Source: Phycisphaerae bacterium
GTDB lineage: Bacteria; Planctomycetota; Phycisphaerae; UBA1845
NCBI GenBank assembly: GCA_020056715.1
Contig: JAGVHG010000105.1
Coordinates: 1-45,803 of the forward strand
Reading direction: 5' to 3'
DNA length: 45,803 nucleotides
Positions 7,725 to 16,073 of this stretch are shown here, in pieces. Position 1 is the stretch's first letter; every line of letters begins with the position of its first letter. The position numbers and the translations under genes are program-made. Below the pieces are notes generated by a model. That model did no database searches. It had not been told where the DNA came from and worked only from the letters and a program-made list of their open reading frames with translations.

Positions 7725-9268
7725 GGGAAAATTCCGTTTCTTGGAAGCTGTGAGTTTTCCGAAATTAGGGATTGCGTTAGGACAATCGCTCGGTCGATGG
7801 GCGGCCATTGGATGATCGGCTCATAGAAAACCACAATAATTAGGAACGAGAGCGACAACCACGGACCCAGAGGCAAGGCCCTGGTGCGTTTGAAGGGCAG
7901 GGAAACGATCCACCCGACCATCGCTAGGCCGCAGGTGAGAAAAAACCCCAACACGACGATCGGCCAGCCCGCCACGCACCCCGCGGCGGCCATCAGGTGG
8001 ATGTCGCCCACGCCGAAGGCCTCCTTCCCGAACAGAAGGGTAAACACGATCCGCACTGCCCAACCCACCGCACCGGCGATGACGTACCCGCTGGCCGCCG
8101 TCGCCAGACCATACAGGGGCGTCCAATGACGCAACAGGGCGAGGTTGCTGAAATGAACCGGAGCGTGAAGGGCGCTGCTTATCCGAGAGTTTAGGCCGCC
8201 GTCCCCGGACATGATCCACAGTCCAACAGCGCCTAGAGCGATCGCGGGGAGTAATAAGACTAACTCGGACACCACGGTTCGGCGTGCGGTGTGTCGCTCC
8301 TCATGGATGGCGTCCATGATGGCCTGGTCTGATTCCCGTTTTACGGTGCTCTCCGAGACGATCAGCAAGAAAAACATGACCAGCGGCAGAAGCGCCCGGG
8401 GTGCGAGTCGGGCAGGGCCGGCAGGGTGCGAGATTGGAATCTCGGACCAGGCGTCGAAAAAAAGGACCACGAACAAGCCGACGAGCAGCAAGACTCCGAT
8501 CCATCCGGCCACACGGGATGGAGAGGCAAGCGATCGCGGAGGCCCGCCGCCGCTAGTGCGAGATTCCAATCTCGCACCAGATGTTGAGGACGTCGTATCG
8601 AACGCAGCGGGGTCTTCAGCGGTGGACTCCGCGGTCGCCGCGGTGGCGTCATGCGTTTGGCATGCCAAGACGACCCACACGATGCCCAGACCGACGACGG
8701 CGAACAGGGACATCACCGCCGTAGCGTCGAAGGGCCGAACCCAGGCCATGCTGTGCTTGGGCGTCCACAGGGCGTGCAATGCGAACCCGACGATGGTCAC
8801 GATGTTGGTGAAGCGGATGTCCACCCAGTAGTGTTCGAGATCGATTGCGGACATGGCCAGTAAGCAGGCAAACAAGATGATATGAGAGACCAGGATCGGC
8901 CAGTCGTAGGCCAGGCGGTCCGTCAGGCCGAACTCGCTGGCGCTAAGGCCAAGTCGAACATGTCCGATCAGGAACGCATCCAACAGCATCAACACCACGA
9001 TCGCCATGCCCGTCTCGATGACGAGGTAGCGGGTGGATATCGGGACACCACAATGCCGGCACCGCCCGCCGAGCAGGATGAAGCTGATGATGGGGAGGTT
9101 ATCGTACCACTCGATGCGGCAGCAGCAGTAAGGACACGCCGACCAAAGCGGGGAGCGAAGCGAACGATGTCGCGGGATGCGATAAATAACGGCGTTGAGG
9201 AAGCTGCCCAGGCACAGCCCCAGGATAGTCCAAAACGACAGCCACCAAAGCGTTACCAGCGTGGACAA
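7721..9268 (-). CDS. Prepilin peptidase (A24 family) with enlarged central region
   Basis: 515 residues, TTG start at 9268. The N-terminus has a membrane segment, GSFLNAVIYRIPR and a Cys tetrad (C45, C48, C70, C73), as in the N-terminal domain of type 4 prepilin peptidases. The two catalytic aspartates are visible: D143 in SAIDLEHYW and D422 in the GxGD motif GVGDIHLMAA. The enzyme cleaves and N-methylates type-IV prepilins in the inner membrane; a pseudopilin substrate is encoded at 11144. The gap between the aspartates is far longer than usual, and the protein is roughly twice the usual family length. The insert (about residues 205-375) has two extra membrane segments and two in-frame palindromic repeats, read as GARLESRTS (about 231) and WSEIPISHP (about 274). 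Confidence 0.88.
   Translation of the reverse strand: MSTLVTLWWLSFWTILGLCLGSFLNAVIYRIPRHRSLRSPLWSACPYCCCRIEWYDNLPIISFILLGGRCRHCGVPISTRYLVIETGMAIVVLMLLDAFLIGHVRLGLSASEFGLTDRLAYDWPILVSHIILFACLLAMSAIDLEHYWVDIRFTNIVTIVGFALHALWTPKHSMAWVRPFDATAVMSLFAVVGLGIVWVVLACQTHDATAATAESTAEDPAAFDTTSSTSGARLESRTSGGGPPRSLASPSRVAGWIGVLLLVGLFVVLFFDAWSEIPISHPAGPARLAPRALLPLVMFFLLIVSESTVKRESDQAIMDAIHEERHTARRTVVSELVLLLPAIALGAVGLWIMSGDGGLNSRISSALHAPVHFSNLALLRHWTPLYGLATAASGYVIAGAVGWAVRIVFTLLFGKEAFGVGDIHLMAAAGCVAGWPIVVLGFFLTCGLAMVGWIVSLPFKRTRALPLGPWLSLSFLIIVVFYEPIIQWPPIDRAIVLTQSLISENSQLPRNGIFP
8425..8448. repeat. In-frame palindromic element, copy 3 (prepilin peptidase)
   Basis: GGTGCGAGAT and ATCTCGGACC, one arm mismatch. 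Read on the minus strand as WSEIPISHP. A half copy (GGTGCGAG) lies just before it near 8399. Confidence 0.85.
8556..8577. repeat. In-frame palindromic element, copy 4 (prepilin peptidase)
   Basis: GTGCGAGATT and AATCTCGCAC around CC. Read as GARLESRTS in the cytoplasmic or linker part of the protein. Confidence 0.9.
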
Positions 9269-9301
9269 AGCCCCGGCATCCTACCGTAACCCCGGAAGAG
9301 G

Positions 9302-9541
9302 TTACAGCTTGGAATGCGTACCGTCGCACCAGGGACGATTTCCGCTTTGATGGCACTGGCAGATCGCCTTATTTCCCGGTGCGTCAACGGTAACGACGAT
9401 GGGCGCGAGGCCGGTGCCCTCGCGGCTGTGGCTGCCGTCGCAATAGGGCAGATTCGCGGACAGGCCGCATTGGCAATAGGCCTTCTTGCCCGGTGTTTCA
9501 TCGACGACGATTGGCCGAGTGCCGTGTTTGGCTGGGGTCAT
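9302..9541 (-). CDS. Twin-motif CDGSH iron-sulfur protein
   Basis: 79 residues from the ATG at 9541; GAGAG lies shortly upstream, in the gap to the preceding gene, whose stop is 10 bases away. Two CDGSH iron-sulfur motifs are visible: CQCGLSANLPYCDGSHS and CQCHQSGNRPWCDGTHS, each with C-x-C, then C and His as the four 2Fe-2S ligands. Each is preceded by a similar PIVV strand, so the protein is an internal duplication, as in MitoNEET-related class 3 (two-motif) proteins. Likely a small cytoplasmic redox or cluster-transfer protein. The open frame upstream to 9634 lacks a ribosome-binding site and overlaps the neighbour. Confidence 0.88.
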   Translation of the reverse strand: MTPAKHGTRPIVVDETPGKKAYCQCGLSANLPYCDGSHSREGTGLAPIVVTVDAPGNKAICQCHQSGNRPWCDGTHSKL

Positions 9542-9551
9542 CTGTTTTCTC

Positions 9552-10130
9552 TCATGTTTCGCCCTCGAGGGCGTCCCACCGTTCGCGCAGATCGGGCGGA
9601 AGCGAATTGCAAATGGTCGATTCCACCAATCCAAGCCGTCTAAGGTCCAGAAGATGCACCCGATCGATTAAACGGTACGCTTGCAGCTTCATGGCTATAA
9701 GCTCGCGCAATTCCAAAACGCGGTACCCGGCGGGCGAGTCGACCGATTGGGTCACATCGGCAACCGGGTGTCGATCGGAAGGGCGCACTTTCTCGTTGGC
9801 GAACAGGATATGAACGCCGGTCTTGGGGTTGGGTTTTTCCCGGTCGACGAACATCGATACGCCGAGCACCTCGATCGGGATCAGCGCAACGGGCGCCAGC
9901 GCATCCGAAATCCGCTGCAGATCGTCGCGTCGGACGAGTAAGTCGACATCCTTCGTCGCGCGGACGGCACCGTCATCCACCGTTGCAACCCAGGCGGCCA
10001 CGGCGTTGCCGCCGATGACAGCGTAGTCAATTTCCGCGGCTCTGAGAGCCTCGGTGACGCGACGCAACAAACGTTCCACGTGCTCCACGGCCATCACCTG
10101 TCCCCGAAAATCCGGCGCAATCGTCTTCAT
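9552..10130 (-). CDS. Nucleotidyltransferase-fold protein (AbiEii/DUF6036-like)
   Basis: 192 residues. IDYAVIGGNAVAAW followed by RATKDVDLLVRRDD is the nucleotidyltransferase signature: a GG turn followed by a DxD metal-binding pair. VLELRELIAMKLQAYR then leads into a helical C-terminus with HLLDLRRL, typical of the family. Such proteins are found as solitary genes or as the toxin/NTase half of two-gene modules. No partner antitoxin is next to it; the downstream gene is the CDGSH protein. No clear Shine-Dalgarno site precedes ATG 10130. M13 at 10094, which has a GA-rich upstream sequence, is an alternative start. Substrate unknown. Confidence 0.7.
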   Translation of the reverse strand: MKTIAPDFRGQVMAVEHVERLLRRVTEALRAAEIDYAVIGGNAVAAWVATVDDGAVRATKDVDLLVRRDDLQRISDALAPVALIPIEVLGVSMFVDREKPNPKTGVHILFANEKVRPSDRHPVADVTQSVDSPAGYRVLELRELIAMKLQAYRLIDRVHLLDLRRLGLVESTICNSLPPDLRERWDALEGET

Positions 10131-10153
10131 AGAATAGGTATACTACTAGCTTC

Positions 10154-10996
10154 TCACATTTCTTCGAGCTTTTCGACGAATTCACGGATTACCCATTCCG
10201 GGGTCGACGCCCCCGCGGTGACTCCGGCGACCTTTTTCCCCGCGGCCATCCGAGGCTCGAACTGCTCCCATGTTTCGATGTGATAGGTATCAGTGCCGGC
10301 ATCACGGCATAGCCGGGCCATCTCCTTGGTGTTGGCGGAGTGCAGGCCGCCAAGGACGAACATGACATCAACCTCGCTGCACAGGGCGATGGCGGCTTCC
10401 TGACGCCGGGTGACCTCCAGGCAAAGCGTGTTGACGATCTTCACCTCGCGGTAGGGCCGCTTCAGAATCTCCGCGATCATCCCGGCCACGTGTTCGGGCG
10501 AATGGGTCGTCTGAGCGACGACCCCCAAGCGTTCTTTGTAGGGTAGGGCGGCCTCCAGGTCGCTGCCCGTGTCCACCACCGTAACATCAGGGGCGTAACC
10601 GATGACACCCTGAACCTCAGGATGCTCCGGGTCGCCGATCATCACCACGTGGTACCCTTCCTCATGAAGTTGCCTGACGACGTTTTGTGCCCGCTTGACG
10701 AGGACGCACGTGGCGTCAACGACTTGAAGCCCGCGGTCCTTCGCTCGCTGCATGGTCTCCGGCGAAGCGCCGTGCGAACGGATTAACACTGCGTGGGCGG
10801 GGTCGATGGTTTCGATGTCGCCCGACTGGTTTAATCCGGCCTGTTCGAGCTTGCTGACGACCTGCTTGTTGTGGATGACCGGTCCCAACGCAACGACCTT
10901 GCCCGCCCCATGCGCCGCCACGGCCGCCTCGGCGATTTCGATGGCATCCTCCACGCCGAAACAAAAGCCGCGCGATGTGGCCATTTTTACCTGCAT
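10154..10996 (-). CDS. ispH: 4-hydroxy-3-methylbut-2-enyl diphosphate reductase
   Basis: 280 residues from ATG 10996; a GTG two codons upstream is also possible. The last step of the MEP isoprenoid pathway reduces HMBPP to isopentenyl and dimethylallyl diphosphate with a 4Fe-4S cluster. The three cluster cysteines are in place: C12 (SRGFCFGV), C97 (VDATC) and C192 (NTLC). Substrate-binding motifs are also present: LGPVIHN, IRSHGAS, GDPEHPEV, THSPEHV, GGLHSANT and TAGASTPEWVI. The length is usual for the family. It lies divergent from the pseudopilin gene across a 147-bp gap containing an inverted repeat. Confidence 0.95.
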   Translation of the reverse strand: MQVKMATSRGFCFGVEDAIEIAEAAVAAHGAGKVVALGPVIHNKQVVSKLEQAGLNQSGDIETIDPAHAVLIRSHGASPETMQRAKDRGLQVVDATCVLVKRAQNVVRQLHEEGYHVVMIGDPEHPEVQGVIGYAPDVTVVDTGSDLEAALPYKERLGVVAQTTHSPEHVAGMIAEILKRPYREVKIVNTLCLEVTRRQEAAIALCSEVDVMFVLGGLHSANTKEMARLCRDAGTDTYHIETWEQFEPRMAAGKKVAGVTAGASTPEWVIREFVEKLEEM

Positions 10997-11044
10997 AATC
11001 ACAGAACCCCGATGCTATCTTTCTCAGGTCGAGCCAAACGAATG

Positions 11045-11074
11045 ATAGTGGCAAAACGGTTGAAATGCCACTAT
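11045..11074. promoter_or_regulatory. 9-bp inverted repeat between ispH and the pseudopilin gene
   Basis: ATAGTGGCA (11045-11053) and TGCCACTAT (11066-11074) are perfect inverted repeats with a 12-base spacer in the divergent intergenic region. It could be an operator for either gene or an RNA hairpin; no protein is linked to it. Confidence 0.4.
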
Positions 11075-11143
11075 GATTCATGCCAAGACCTCGAGGTGGA
11101 TGGGTATTGAAACTCCAGAGATTCAATTCGGACGAAACCAATC

Positions 11144-12310
11144 ATGAAAATGCTTTACGGTCGTGATCGTCGCCGCGGCACAACTGGGCAAGCCTTCACT
11201 TTGATTGAGTTGTTGGTGGTCATTGCGATCATTGCCTTGCTAATCGCGATCTTGTTGCCGTCATTGGAGGCGGCGCGGAGGCAGGCAAAGCAAAGCACCT
11301 GCTTGTCGCGGATCACGGGCATCGCCAAGAGCAGCCGGGTGTACGAGACCGACGACCCGAATGGGTGGGGCATCCCCGCGCACGGGAGTTTGGGCGTCAA
11401 GGAGGGGGACATGTCATGGCCGGAGCTAGCCACCAGGGGGCGCTTCGTCGGTGCGTACGATTGGGGCGGCAAGAGCGGCATCGGACGGGACGACTTCATG
11501 GGGCCGGAGAATCCCATCAATAGCGCCTACGGCACGAAGGCAGGCTTCGGACCGGCGACCCGTCCGATGAATGACATACTGTACAAGGGCGGGTTCACGG
11601 ACAACGGCCCCCCCCGCTTCAACCGCGACGCGGCGTTGCAGGATACGAAGCTCGAACTCGATCTGTTCAAGTGCCCCGGCGACGACGGTCCGCCGCGCGC
11701 GGCGCACTGTCCGGACTGGGTGGACAAGAGCGAGCGGTCTTCGTATGACCATTTCGGCACGAGCTATGCGGCGAACATCTTCATGAACGCGACGACGAGC
11801 GGCGGGGAAATGCGGAGCAATTCGCCGTACCTTCGGCCGATTACCCGCGTGCCGACTCCGTCACGCACGCTGTACTACGAAGAGAACATCGGCCGCTGGG
11901 CGTGGTCGTGCAAGAACGAGCTGACGCCCGATTGCGACTTCGTCGGTCCCGGCGTTGATCCCGGTCCCACCAAGGCGGTCCGCGGCTGGCATGGTCGAGA
12001 TTGGACCTACAACCGCGCATTCGTGGATTCTCACGCGGAACAACAAAAGATTTATTTCGAAGGCACCCAAGACAAGCACGGGTACGCTTTCCACTACCGC
12101 AACGAAGTATTGGAGTCCTATCCCGATTGGCCTGCCTGCGACGACAACCAGCAGGCAACACCGGGATCGGGGGACCGATACCGCTGTATCATCGTACGTG
12201 GGCCGGGTTGGCAGAAGGACACGTTGCCCGCCGAGTTGATTTGCACCAACTTGTACTGGCCCGGCGGCGGACGACCGTCCTATGAGACCTGTGTGTTCCG
12301 GGACAGGTAA
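11144..12310 (+). CDS. Type II/IV pseudopilin-like protein (prepilin N-terminal motif)
   Basis: 388 residues. After a short basic leader, GQAFTLIELLVVIAIIALL is the class III prepilin signal: cleavage before F, glutamate at +5 and a hydrophobic helix, ending LIAILLPSLEAARRQAK as in the prepilin-type proteins amplified in planctomycetes. The rest is a globular domain rich in W, Y and G with several Cys and FVDSHAEQQ near the end. Presumably processed by the prepilin peptidase at 7721-9268 and held in the inner membrane or assembled into a pseudopilus; actual function unknown. No strong Shine-Dalgarno site, and ATG 11150 is an alternative start. Confidence 0.85.
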   Translation: MKMLYGRDRRRGTTGQAFTLIELLVVIAIIALLIAILLPSLEAARRQAKQSTCLSRITGIAKSSRVYETDDPNGWGIPAHGSLGVKEGDMSWPELATRGRFVGAYDWGGKSGIGRDDFMGPENPINSAYGTKAGFGPATRPMNDILYKGGFTDNGPPRFNRDAALQDTKLELDLFKCPGDDGPPRAAHCPDWVDKSERSSYDHFGTSYAANIFMNATTSGGEMRSNSPYLRPITRVPTPSRTLYYEENIGRWAWSCKNELTPDCDFVGPGVDPGPTKAVRGWHGRDWTYNRAFVDSHAEQQKIYFEGTQDKHGYAFHYRNEVLESYPDWPACDDNQQATPGSGDRYRCIIVRGPGWQKDTLPAELICTNLYWPGGGRPSYETCVFRDR

Positions 12311-12366
12311 CGGATACGTGTCTGGATTTGTTGCCTTGACCGAAGTTGGCGACGAAAATCCTACTG

Positions 12367-13686
12367 ATGGGCGTGTCCCGGTCTCTCCCAGTCCTTCTAC
12401 CCGTCATCGACGACCAGCGATGGTCGTGTCACTCGTGCGGTCTGTGTTGTCGAACGCTCGTCGGGCACCTGACCGGCGAAGAGCGCCGGCGGCTCGATGA
12501 ACAGGGGTGGGCTAAGCAACTTGGCGTCGCACCGTACGTTAAGATCGGCCGCGTGTGGGCGCTCAACAAGCAGCCGGACGGCGCCTGCGTGTTCCTGGAC
12601 GAACAAAACCGTTGCAAGATTCACGCGAAGTTCGGTGAGGCGGACAAGCCGCTGGCGTGCCGAATCTTCCCCTTCTCCGTGCGTCCGGTCCGAGGGGCCT
12701 GGCAGGCGTCGCTGCGCTTCGACTGCCCCAGCGTCACCGCGTCGAAGGGTCAAGCGCTCGGCGGCCATCGTGGCTGGCTTGGCGAGCTTGTCGGGCAGAT
12801 GGTGCGAGATCGGAATCTCGCACCAGATGAATCCGGCGAAGATGTCGCGGACTTCCAACGCGGCGTCCATGCGACTACCGAAGAACTGCGAACGCTCACC
12901 GTTCGGCTATCACGGTGGCTTTCCAATGGAACTGGTGCGAGATTGGAATCTCGCACCAGCATAACCAACCGTTTGATCGGCGCGACCCGTCTGACCGCGA
13001 CGCTCTACGGCGCGAAGCTGAAGAAGGTCCGCGGGCCTCGCTTCGCGGAGTTGCTCGATTTGTTGTTGGAAGCGTTGCCGCGGGATTGCACGACACGGCC
13101 CGAGCCTCCCACGGCGAGGCAGCAGGCCATGCTCCGCCAGTACGCCTTCGCCCACGCCGAGCACGTCAGCTTGGCGGAGATGCGTTCCGGCATGGGAGGT
13201 CGATGGGCCAAACGATGGCAGCAGCTCCATAGCGCCAAACAGTTCCTTCGCGGGGAGGGCGTGGTTCCCAACCTTCCGGGCTTCGACACGCAGGTCACGT
13301 TTGAGTCCGTCGAAGCGGTCGGGCCCGCCATGGAGCGGCGCGAGGAAATCGCCGACTTAGCCCGCAGGTATCTAACTGCCCGGATCGAAGGTCGGACTGT
13401 CTTTGGCGGCGGGTTTTACGGTTGGTCGGTGTTCGCGGGGCTAGGGGCATTGTGGCTCTCGACGGCGGCGGCGGGTTGGCTGGCGCGGTATCATGCCGCG
13501 GTGGAGCGGCGCACGTCGATCTCTTTCGAGGATTATGGTCTTGCCTTGGGGATCGTCGATCGAGCGGCCACGCGCTTGCCGGCGCTGGGGACCATAACCG
13601 AGAAAGCCCGAGTGTCGTATCTCATGGGCGACGACGGCCTCGCCCGACTGATGATGGCGTATGCGGTGTTGGAGTCGGCCCAGTGA
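12367..13686 (+). CDS. YkgJ-family cysteine-cluster protein
   Basis: 439 residues from ATG 12367; the frame opens at a TTG at 12346. The N-terminal third has the zinc/iron-chelate cluster of the YkgJ (CxxCxxCC) family: WSCHSCGLCCR, then CVFLDEQNRCKIHAKFG and PLACRIFPF, eight cysteines in the usual order. The remainder is mostly helical and not recognised, with two hydrophobic patches near the C-terminus. Two in-frame palindromic repeats interrupt the middle (about residues 145-153, VRDRNLAPD, and 189-198, GARLESRTS). The TGA overlaps the GTG start of deoC, so the two are translationally coupled. The family function is uncertain; metal binding is inferred from the motif. Confidence 0.82.
   Translation: MGVSRSLPVLLPVIDDQRWSCHSCGLCCRTLVGHLTGEERRRLDEQGWAKQLGVAPYVKIGRVWALNKQPDGACVFLDEQNRCKIHAKFGEADKPLACRIFPFSVRPVRGAWQASLRFDCPSVTASKGQALGGHRGWLGELVGQMVRDRNLAPDESGEDVADFQRGVHATTEELRTLTVRLSRWLSNGTGARLESRTSITNRLIGATRLTATLYGAKLKKVRGPRFAELLDLLLEALPRDCTTRPEPPTARQQAMLRQYAFAHAEHVSLAEMRSGMGGRWAKRWQQLHSAKQFLRGEGVVPNLPGFDTQVTFESVEAVGPAMERREEIADLARRYLTARIEGRTVFGGGFYGWSVFAGLGALWLSTAAAGWLARYHAAVERRTSISFEDYGLALGIVDRAATRLPALGTITEKARVSYLMGDDGLARLMMAYAVLESAQ
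12801..12824. repeat. In-frame palindromic element, copy 5 (ykgJ-like)
   Basis: Perfect arms GGTGCGAGAT / ATCTCGCACC around CGGA; read as VRDRNLAP. Confidence 0.9.
12932..12959. repeat. In-frame palindromic element, copy 6 (ykgJ-like)
   Basis: Full 28-bp form with the outer CTGG / CCAG present and GG at the centre. Read as TGARLESRTS, a different frame from copy 5 in the same gene. Confidence 0.92.
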
Positions 13687-14417
13687 GCGTCACTGTCGCC
13701 GAAATGGCCCGTGCCATCGAACACACCCTGCTGCGCCCGGAAGCGACGCCACAACAAATCGACGTACTTTGCGACGAAGCTCTTCGCTACGGTTTCGTAG
13801 GAGTGTGCGTGAATCCGATCTACGTTCGCCGGGCGGCGGAGCGATTGGCCCCCACCCCAACCCTCTCCCTGGAAGGGAGAGGGAGCCTTGAGACACGACC
13901 TATCGTCGTCGCCGCGGTGGGGTTTCCGCTGGGGGCGAGTTTAACGGCAACCAAGGCCGACGAGGCTCGGCGGGCGATTGACGATGGGGCCACGGAAATC
14001 GACATGGTCGTCGCCCTGGGGGCGCTCACCGCGGGCGACAGAACGTATGTCCGCTTGGATATCGAAGCCGTCGCCCGCGTGGTCCATCAAGCTACGGGGA
14101 ATCGGCTGCTGAAGGTGATCTTGGAAACCGCCGCCTTGACGATGGACCAACTGATCTTGGGTTGCCGTTGCTGCGCGGAGGCGGAGGCGGATTTCGTAAA
14201 GACCTCGACGGGCTTTCATCCCAACGGTGGGGCGACGGTGGAACACGTGCGGCAGCTTCATCGGCACGCGTCCCCCTTGCGGGTGAAGGCCGCCGGGGGA
14301 ATTCGTACGGCGGAGGCGGCGAAGGCCATGTTGGAGGCGGGGGCGGTGCGGATCGGCACGTCCGCGGGCGTCGCCATTCTGGAGCAGCTCCGGGCATTCC
14401 GCCTCCGGCGGACTTGA
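13683..14417 (+). CDS. deoC: Deoxyribose-phosphate aldolase
   Basis: 244 residues from GTG 13683, whose GTGA overlaps the stop of the upstream gene. Converts 2-deoxyribose 5-phosphate to glyceraldehyde 3-phosphate and acetaldehyde in deoxynucleoside catabolism. The TIM-barrel motifs are clear: IEHTLLRPEAT, VGVCVNPIYV, VGFPLGAS, EIDMVVALG with catalytic D107, DFVKTSTGF with Schiff-base lysine K173, and RVKAAGGIRT with proton-relay K202. A perfect 23-bp palindrome is translated in frame at about residues 60-67 (TLSLEGRG), in the loop before the PIVVAAVGFP strand. The frame remains open upstream to 13422, but that part overlaps the preceding gene and is not homologous. Confidence 0.93.
   Translation: MSVTVAEMARAIEHTLLRPEATPQQIDVLCDEALRYGFVGVCVNPIYVRRAAERLAPTPTLSLEGRGSLETRPIVVAAVGFPLGASLTATKADEARRAIDDGATEIDMVVALGALTAGDRTYVRLDIEAVARVVHQATGNRLLKVILETAALTMDQLILGCRCCAEAEADFVKTSTGFHPNGGATVEHVRQLHRHASPLRVKAAGGIRTAEAAKAMLEAGAVRIGTSAGVAILEQLRAFRLRRT
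13861..13883. repeat. Palindrome of a second family inside deoC
   Basis: CCCTCTCCCT, GGA, AGGGAGAGGG: ten-base perfect arms. Its sequence is unrelated to the GTGCGAGATT family, but it is likewise in frame in a surface-loop position. Confidence 0.85.
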
Positions 14418-14471
14418 CGAACGCGGTCCCCGAAGTACAATCCTGCCTGTTCCTTGGATGGAGCAACGCGG

Positions 14472-14978
14472 ATGAAAGATGAAGTAACAAGTACATGCCA
14501 GCAATGCGGGGCGAGCGTGTACAAGCAGCACGTCGAGTCAGGGATCGCCCGGTATGAACACGGCAAGCTGCTGTGCTCCCATTGCGTCAATGAATACGAG
14601 CATGCCCACGACAAAGACGAGACGGTCGAGGAGGCCTATGAGCGCATCGAGTTCGACAACGATGACGATCGGCCCAGCGCTCCCGCCGATCTTTCCTCGA
14701 GCCGCATCCATGCGGCCTCGGCGGCTACGCTCGGCGTCGCCGGAGCGTGGGACGACGCCAAGTTTAAGCGATCATTGTTACCCAACGCCTCCGGTGCGTC
14801 ACGCTGCCGCACGTTCCACTGCAAGCTCAGCGAAGCGGCGGTGGAGTTCCTGAACAACCAGATCAACGAATGGCTCGATCACAACGATAAGATCACGATC
14901 AAGTTCTCCAACTCCACTATCGGCAACTTCGAAGGCAAGCACACGGAACCCAACCTGATCGTCACCGTATTTTACTAG
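14472..14978 (+). CDS. Hypothetical protein with CxxC zinc-binding N-terminus
   Basis: 168 residues from ATG 14472 (GGAG nine bases upstream); an upstream ATG at 14454 is less likely. The N-terminus has CQQCGASVYKQH and about 30 residues later CSHC, a four-cysteine zinc-ribbon-like pair. An acidic linker (ETVEEAYERIEFDNDDD) and a Ser/Ala-rich stretch follow. The last 60 residues are a compact domain (RTFHCKLSEAAVEFLNNQ, NSTIGNFEGKHTEPNLIVT) that looks strand-rich, ends at VFY and is probably the conserved part. I do not recognise the family. It follows deoC by 54 bp in the same direction. Confidence 0.75.
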   Translation: MKDEVTSTCQQCGASVYKQHVESGIARYEHGKLLCSHCVNEYEHAHDKDETVEEAYERIEFDNDDDRPSAPADLSSSRIHAASAATLGVAGAWDDAKFKRSLLPNASGASRCRTFHCKLSEAAVEFLNNQINEWLDHNDKITIKFSNSTIGNFEGKHTEPNLIVTVFY

Positions 14979-15110
14979 CACGGGCGTCCATTCCCATACA
15001 CGATCTTCCGTTTCGTCCGCTATTGGTATTCTTGGAGAGAGCCGCGAAGATGATCCGAAGAAGGGGTCGGATGCCGACCCTGGTTACGGTGAACGACGGA
15101 TAGACTTGCA

Positions 15111-16073
15111 ATGGCCGAGCCTCTTCATTGGTGGATCATCTTCAACGTCTTCGTCCTGGTGATGCTCGCCTTGGATCTCGGCGTTTTTCACCGCCATGCC
15201 CATACAGTTCGTCTGAAAGAAGCGATCGGCTGGAGCATTTTCTGGGTCATCCTGGCGTTGCTGTTCAACTTAGGCCTGTATTGGTTCTGGCCGGACGGCC
15301 AAGGAGGCTACACCCCGGCGCAGGCGGGACTTGCATTTTTCACGGGGTACGTCATCGAGCGGGCCCTGAGCTTCGACAACATCTTCGTCTTCGTCGTGCT
15401 CTTTTCCTACTTCAGAGTCCCCTCGCAGTATCACCACAAGGTGCTGTTCTGGGGGATTCTGGGGGCGTTGATCCTGCGGGCGATTTTCATCTTCGCCGGG
15501 GTGGCACTCATCGAGAAGTTCCATTGGACGATCTACATCTTGGGCGTCTTTTTGATCTTCACCGGCATCAAGATGGCGCTGGCCAAAGGAACGGAGGTCC
15601 ATCCAGAGCGGAATCCCGTGCTGAAGCTCCTGCGCCGGTTCTTACCGGTGAGCAAGGATTACGTGGAGGGACATTTCTTAACCCGGATCGACGGGCGATT
15701 GCTGGTGACGCCGCTATTTATCGTGCTGATGATGGTGGAGACGACCGATCTCGTTTTCGCGATCGATTCGATCCCCGCAATCCTGGCGATCACGACTGAC
15801 TCGTTCCTCGTCTACACGTCGAACATATTCGCAATACTAGGCCTGCGGGCGTTGTATTTCGCTCTTGCGGGAGTAATGGATATGTTCCATTACCTGCACT
15901 ATGGCCTGGCCGCCGTCCTGGTCTTCGTCGGGGTGAAGATGCTCCTGGACGCCGGATGGGATTATGAGATCAGGATCGGCTGGTCGCTAGGAATCGTCGG
16001 CGCGTTGCTCTCCGTCGCGACGATCGTATCGCTTCTTCGCCCGCGAAATCCCGAACCCCCGAACCCTGCCTAA
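15111..16073 (+). CDS. TerC/Alx-family integral membrane protein
   Basis: 320 residues. The family signatures are present: VMLALDLGVFHRH in the first helix, SFDNIFVFVVLFSYF, and [19 protein letters not shown]. The membrane aspartates in these are conserved in TerC proteins and thought to bind a metal ion. About nine hydrophobic segments span the length, typical of the Alx/YkoY type linked to manganese export and tellurite resistance. The stop overlaps the stop of the convergent dockerin gene by 4 bp. Its last 129 codons are duplicated at 19649-20038 as a broken copy. Confidence 0.92.
   Translation: MAEPLHWWIIFNVFVLVMLALDLGVFHRHAHTVRLKEAIGWSIFWVILALLFNLGLYWFWPDGQGGYTPAQAGLAFFTGYVIERALSFDNIFVFVVLFSYFRVPSQYHHKVLFWGILGALILRAIFIFAGVALIEKFHWTIYILGVFLIFTGIKMALAKGTEVHPERNPVLKLLRRFLPVSKDYVEGHFLTRIDGRLLVTPLFIVLMMVETTDLVFAIDSIPAILAITTDSFLVYTSNIFAILGLRALYFALAGVMDMFHYLHYGLAAVLVFVGVKMLLDAGWDYEIRIGWSLGIVGALLSVATIVSLLRPRNPEPPNPA

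Noticed and set aside
13422-13682. N-terminal extension of deoC
   Set aside because: The frame is open but overlaps the ykgJ-like gene and has no DeoC homology; the GTGA overlap at 13683 is the better start.
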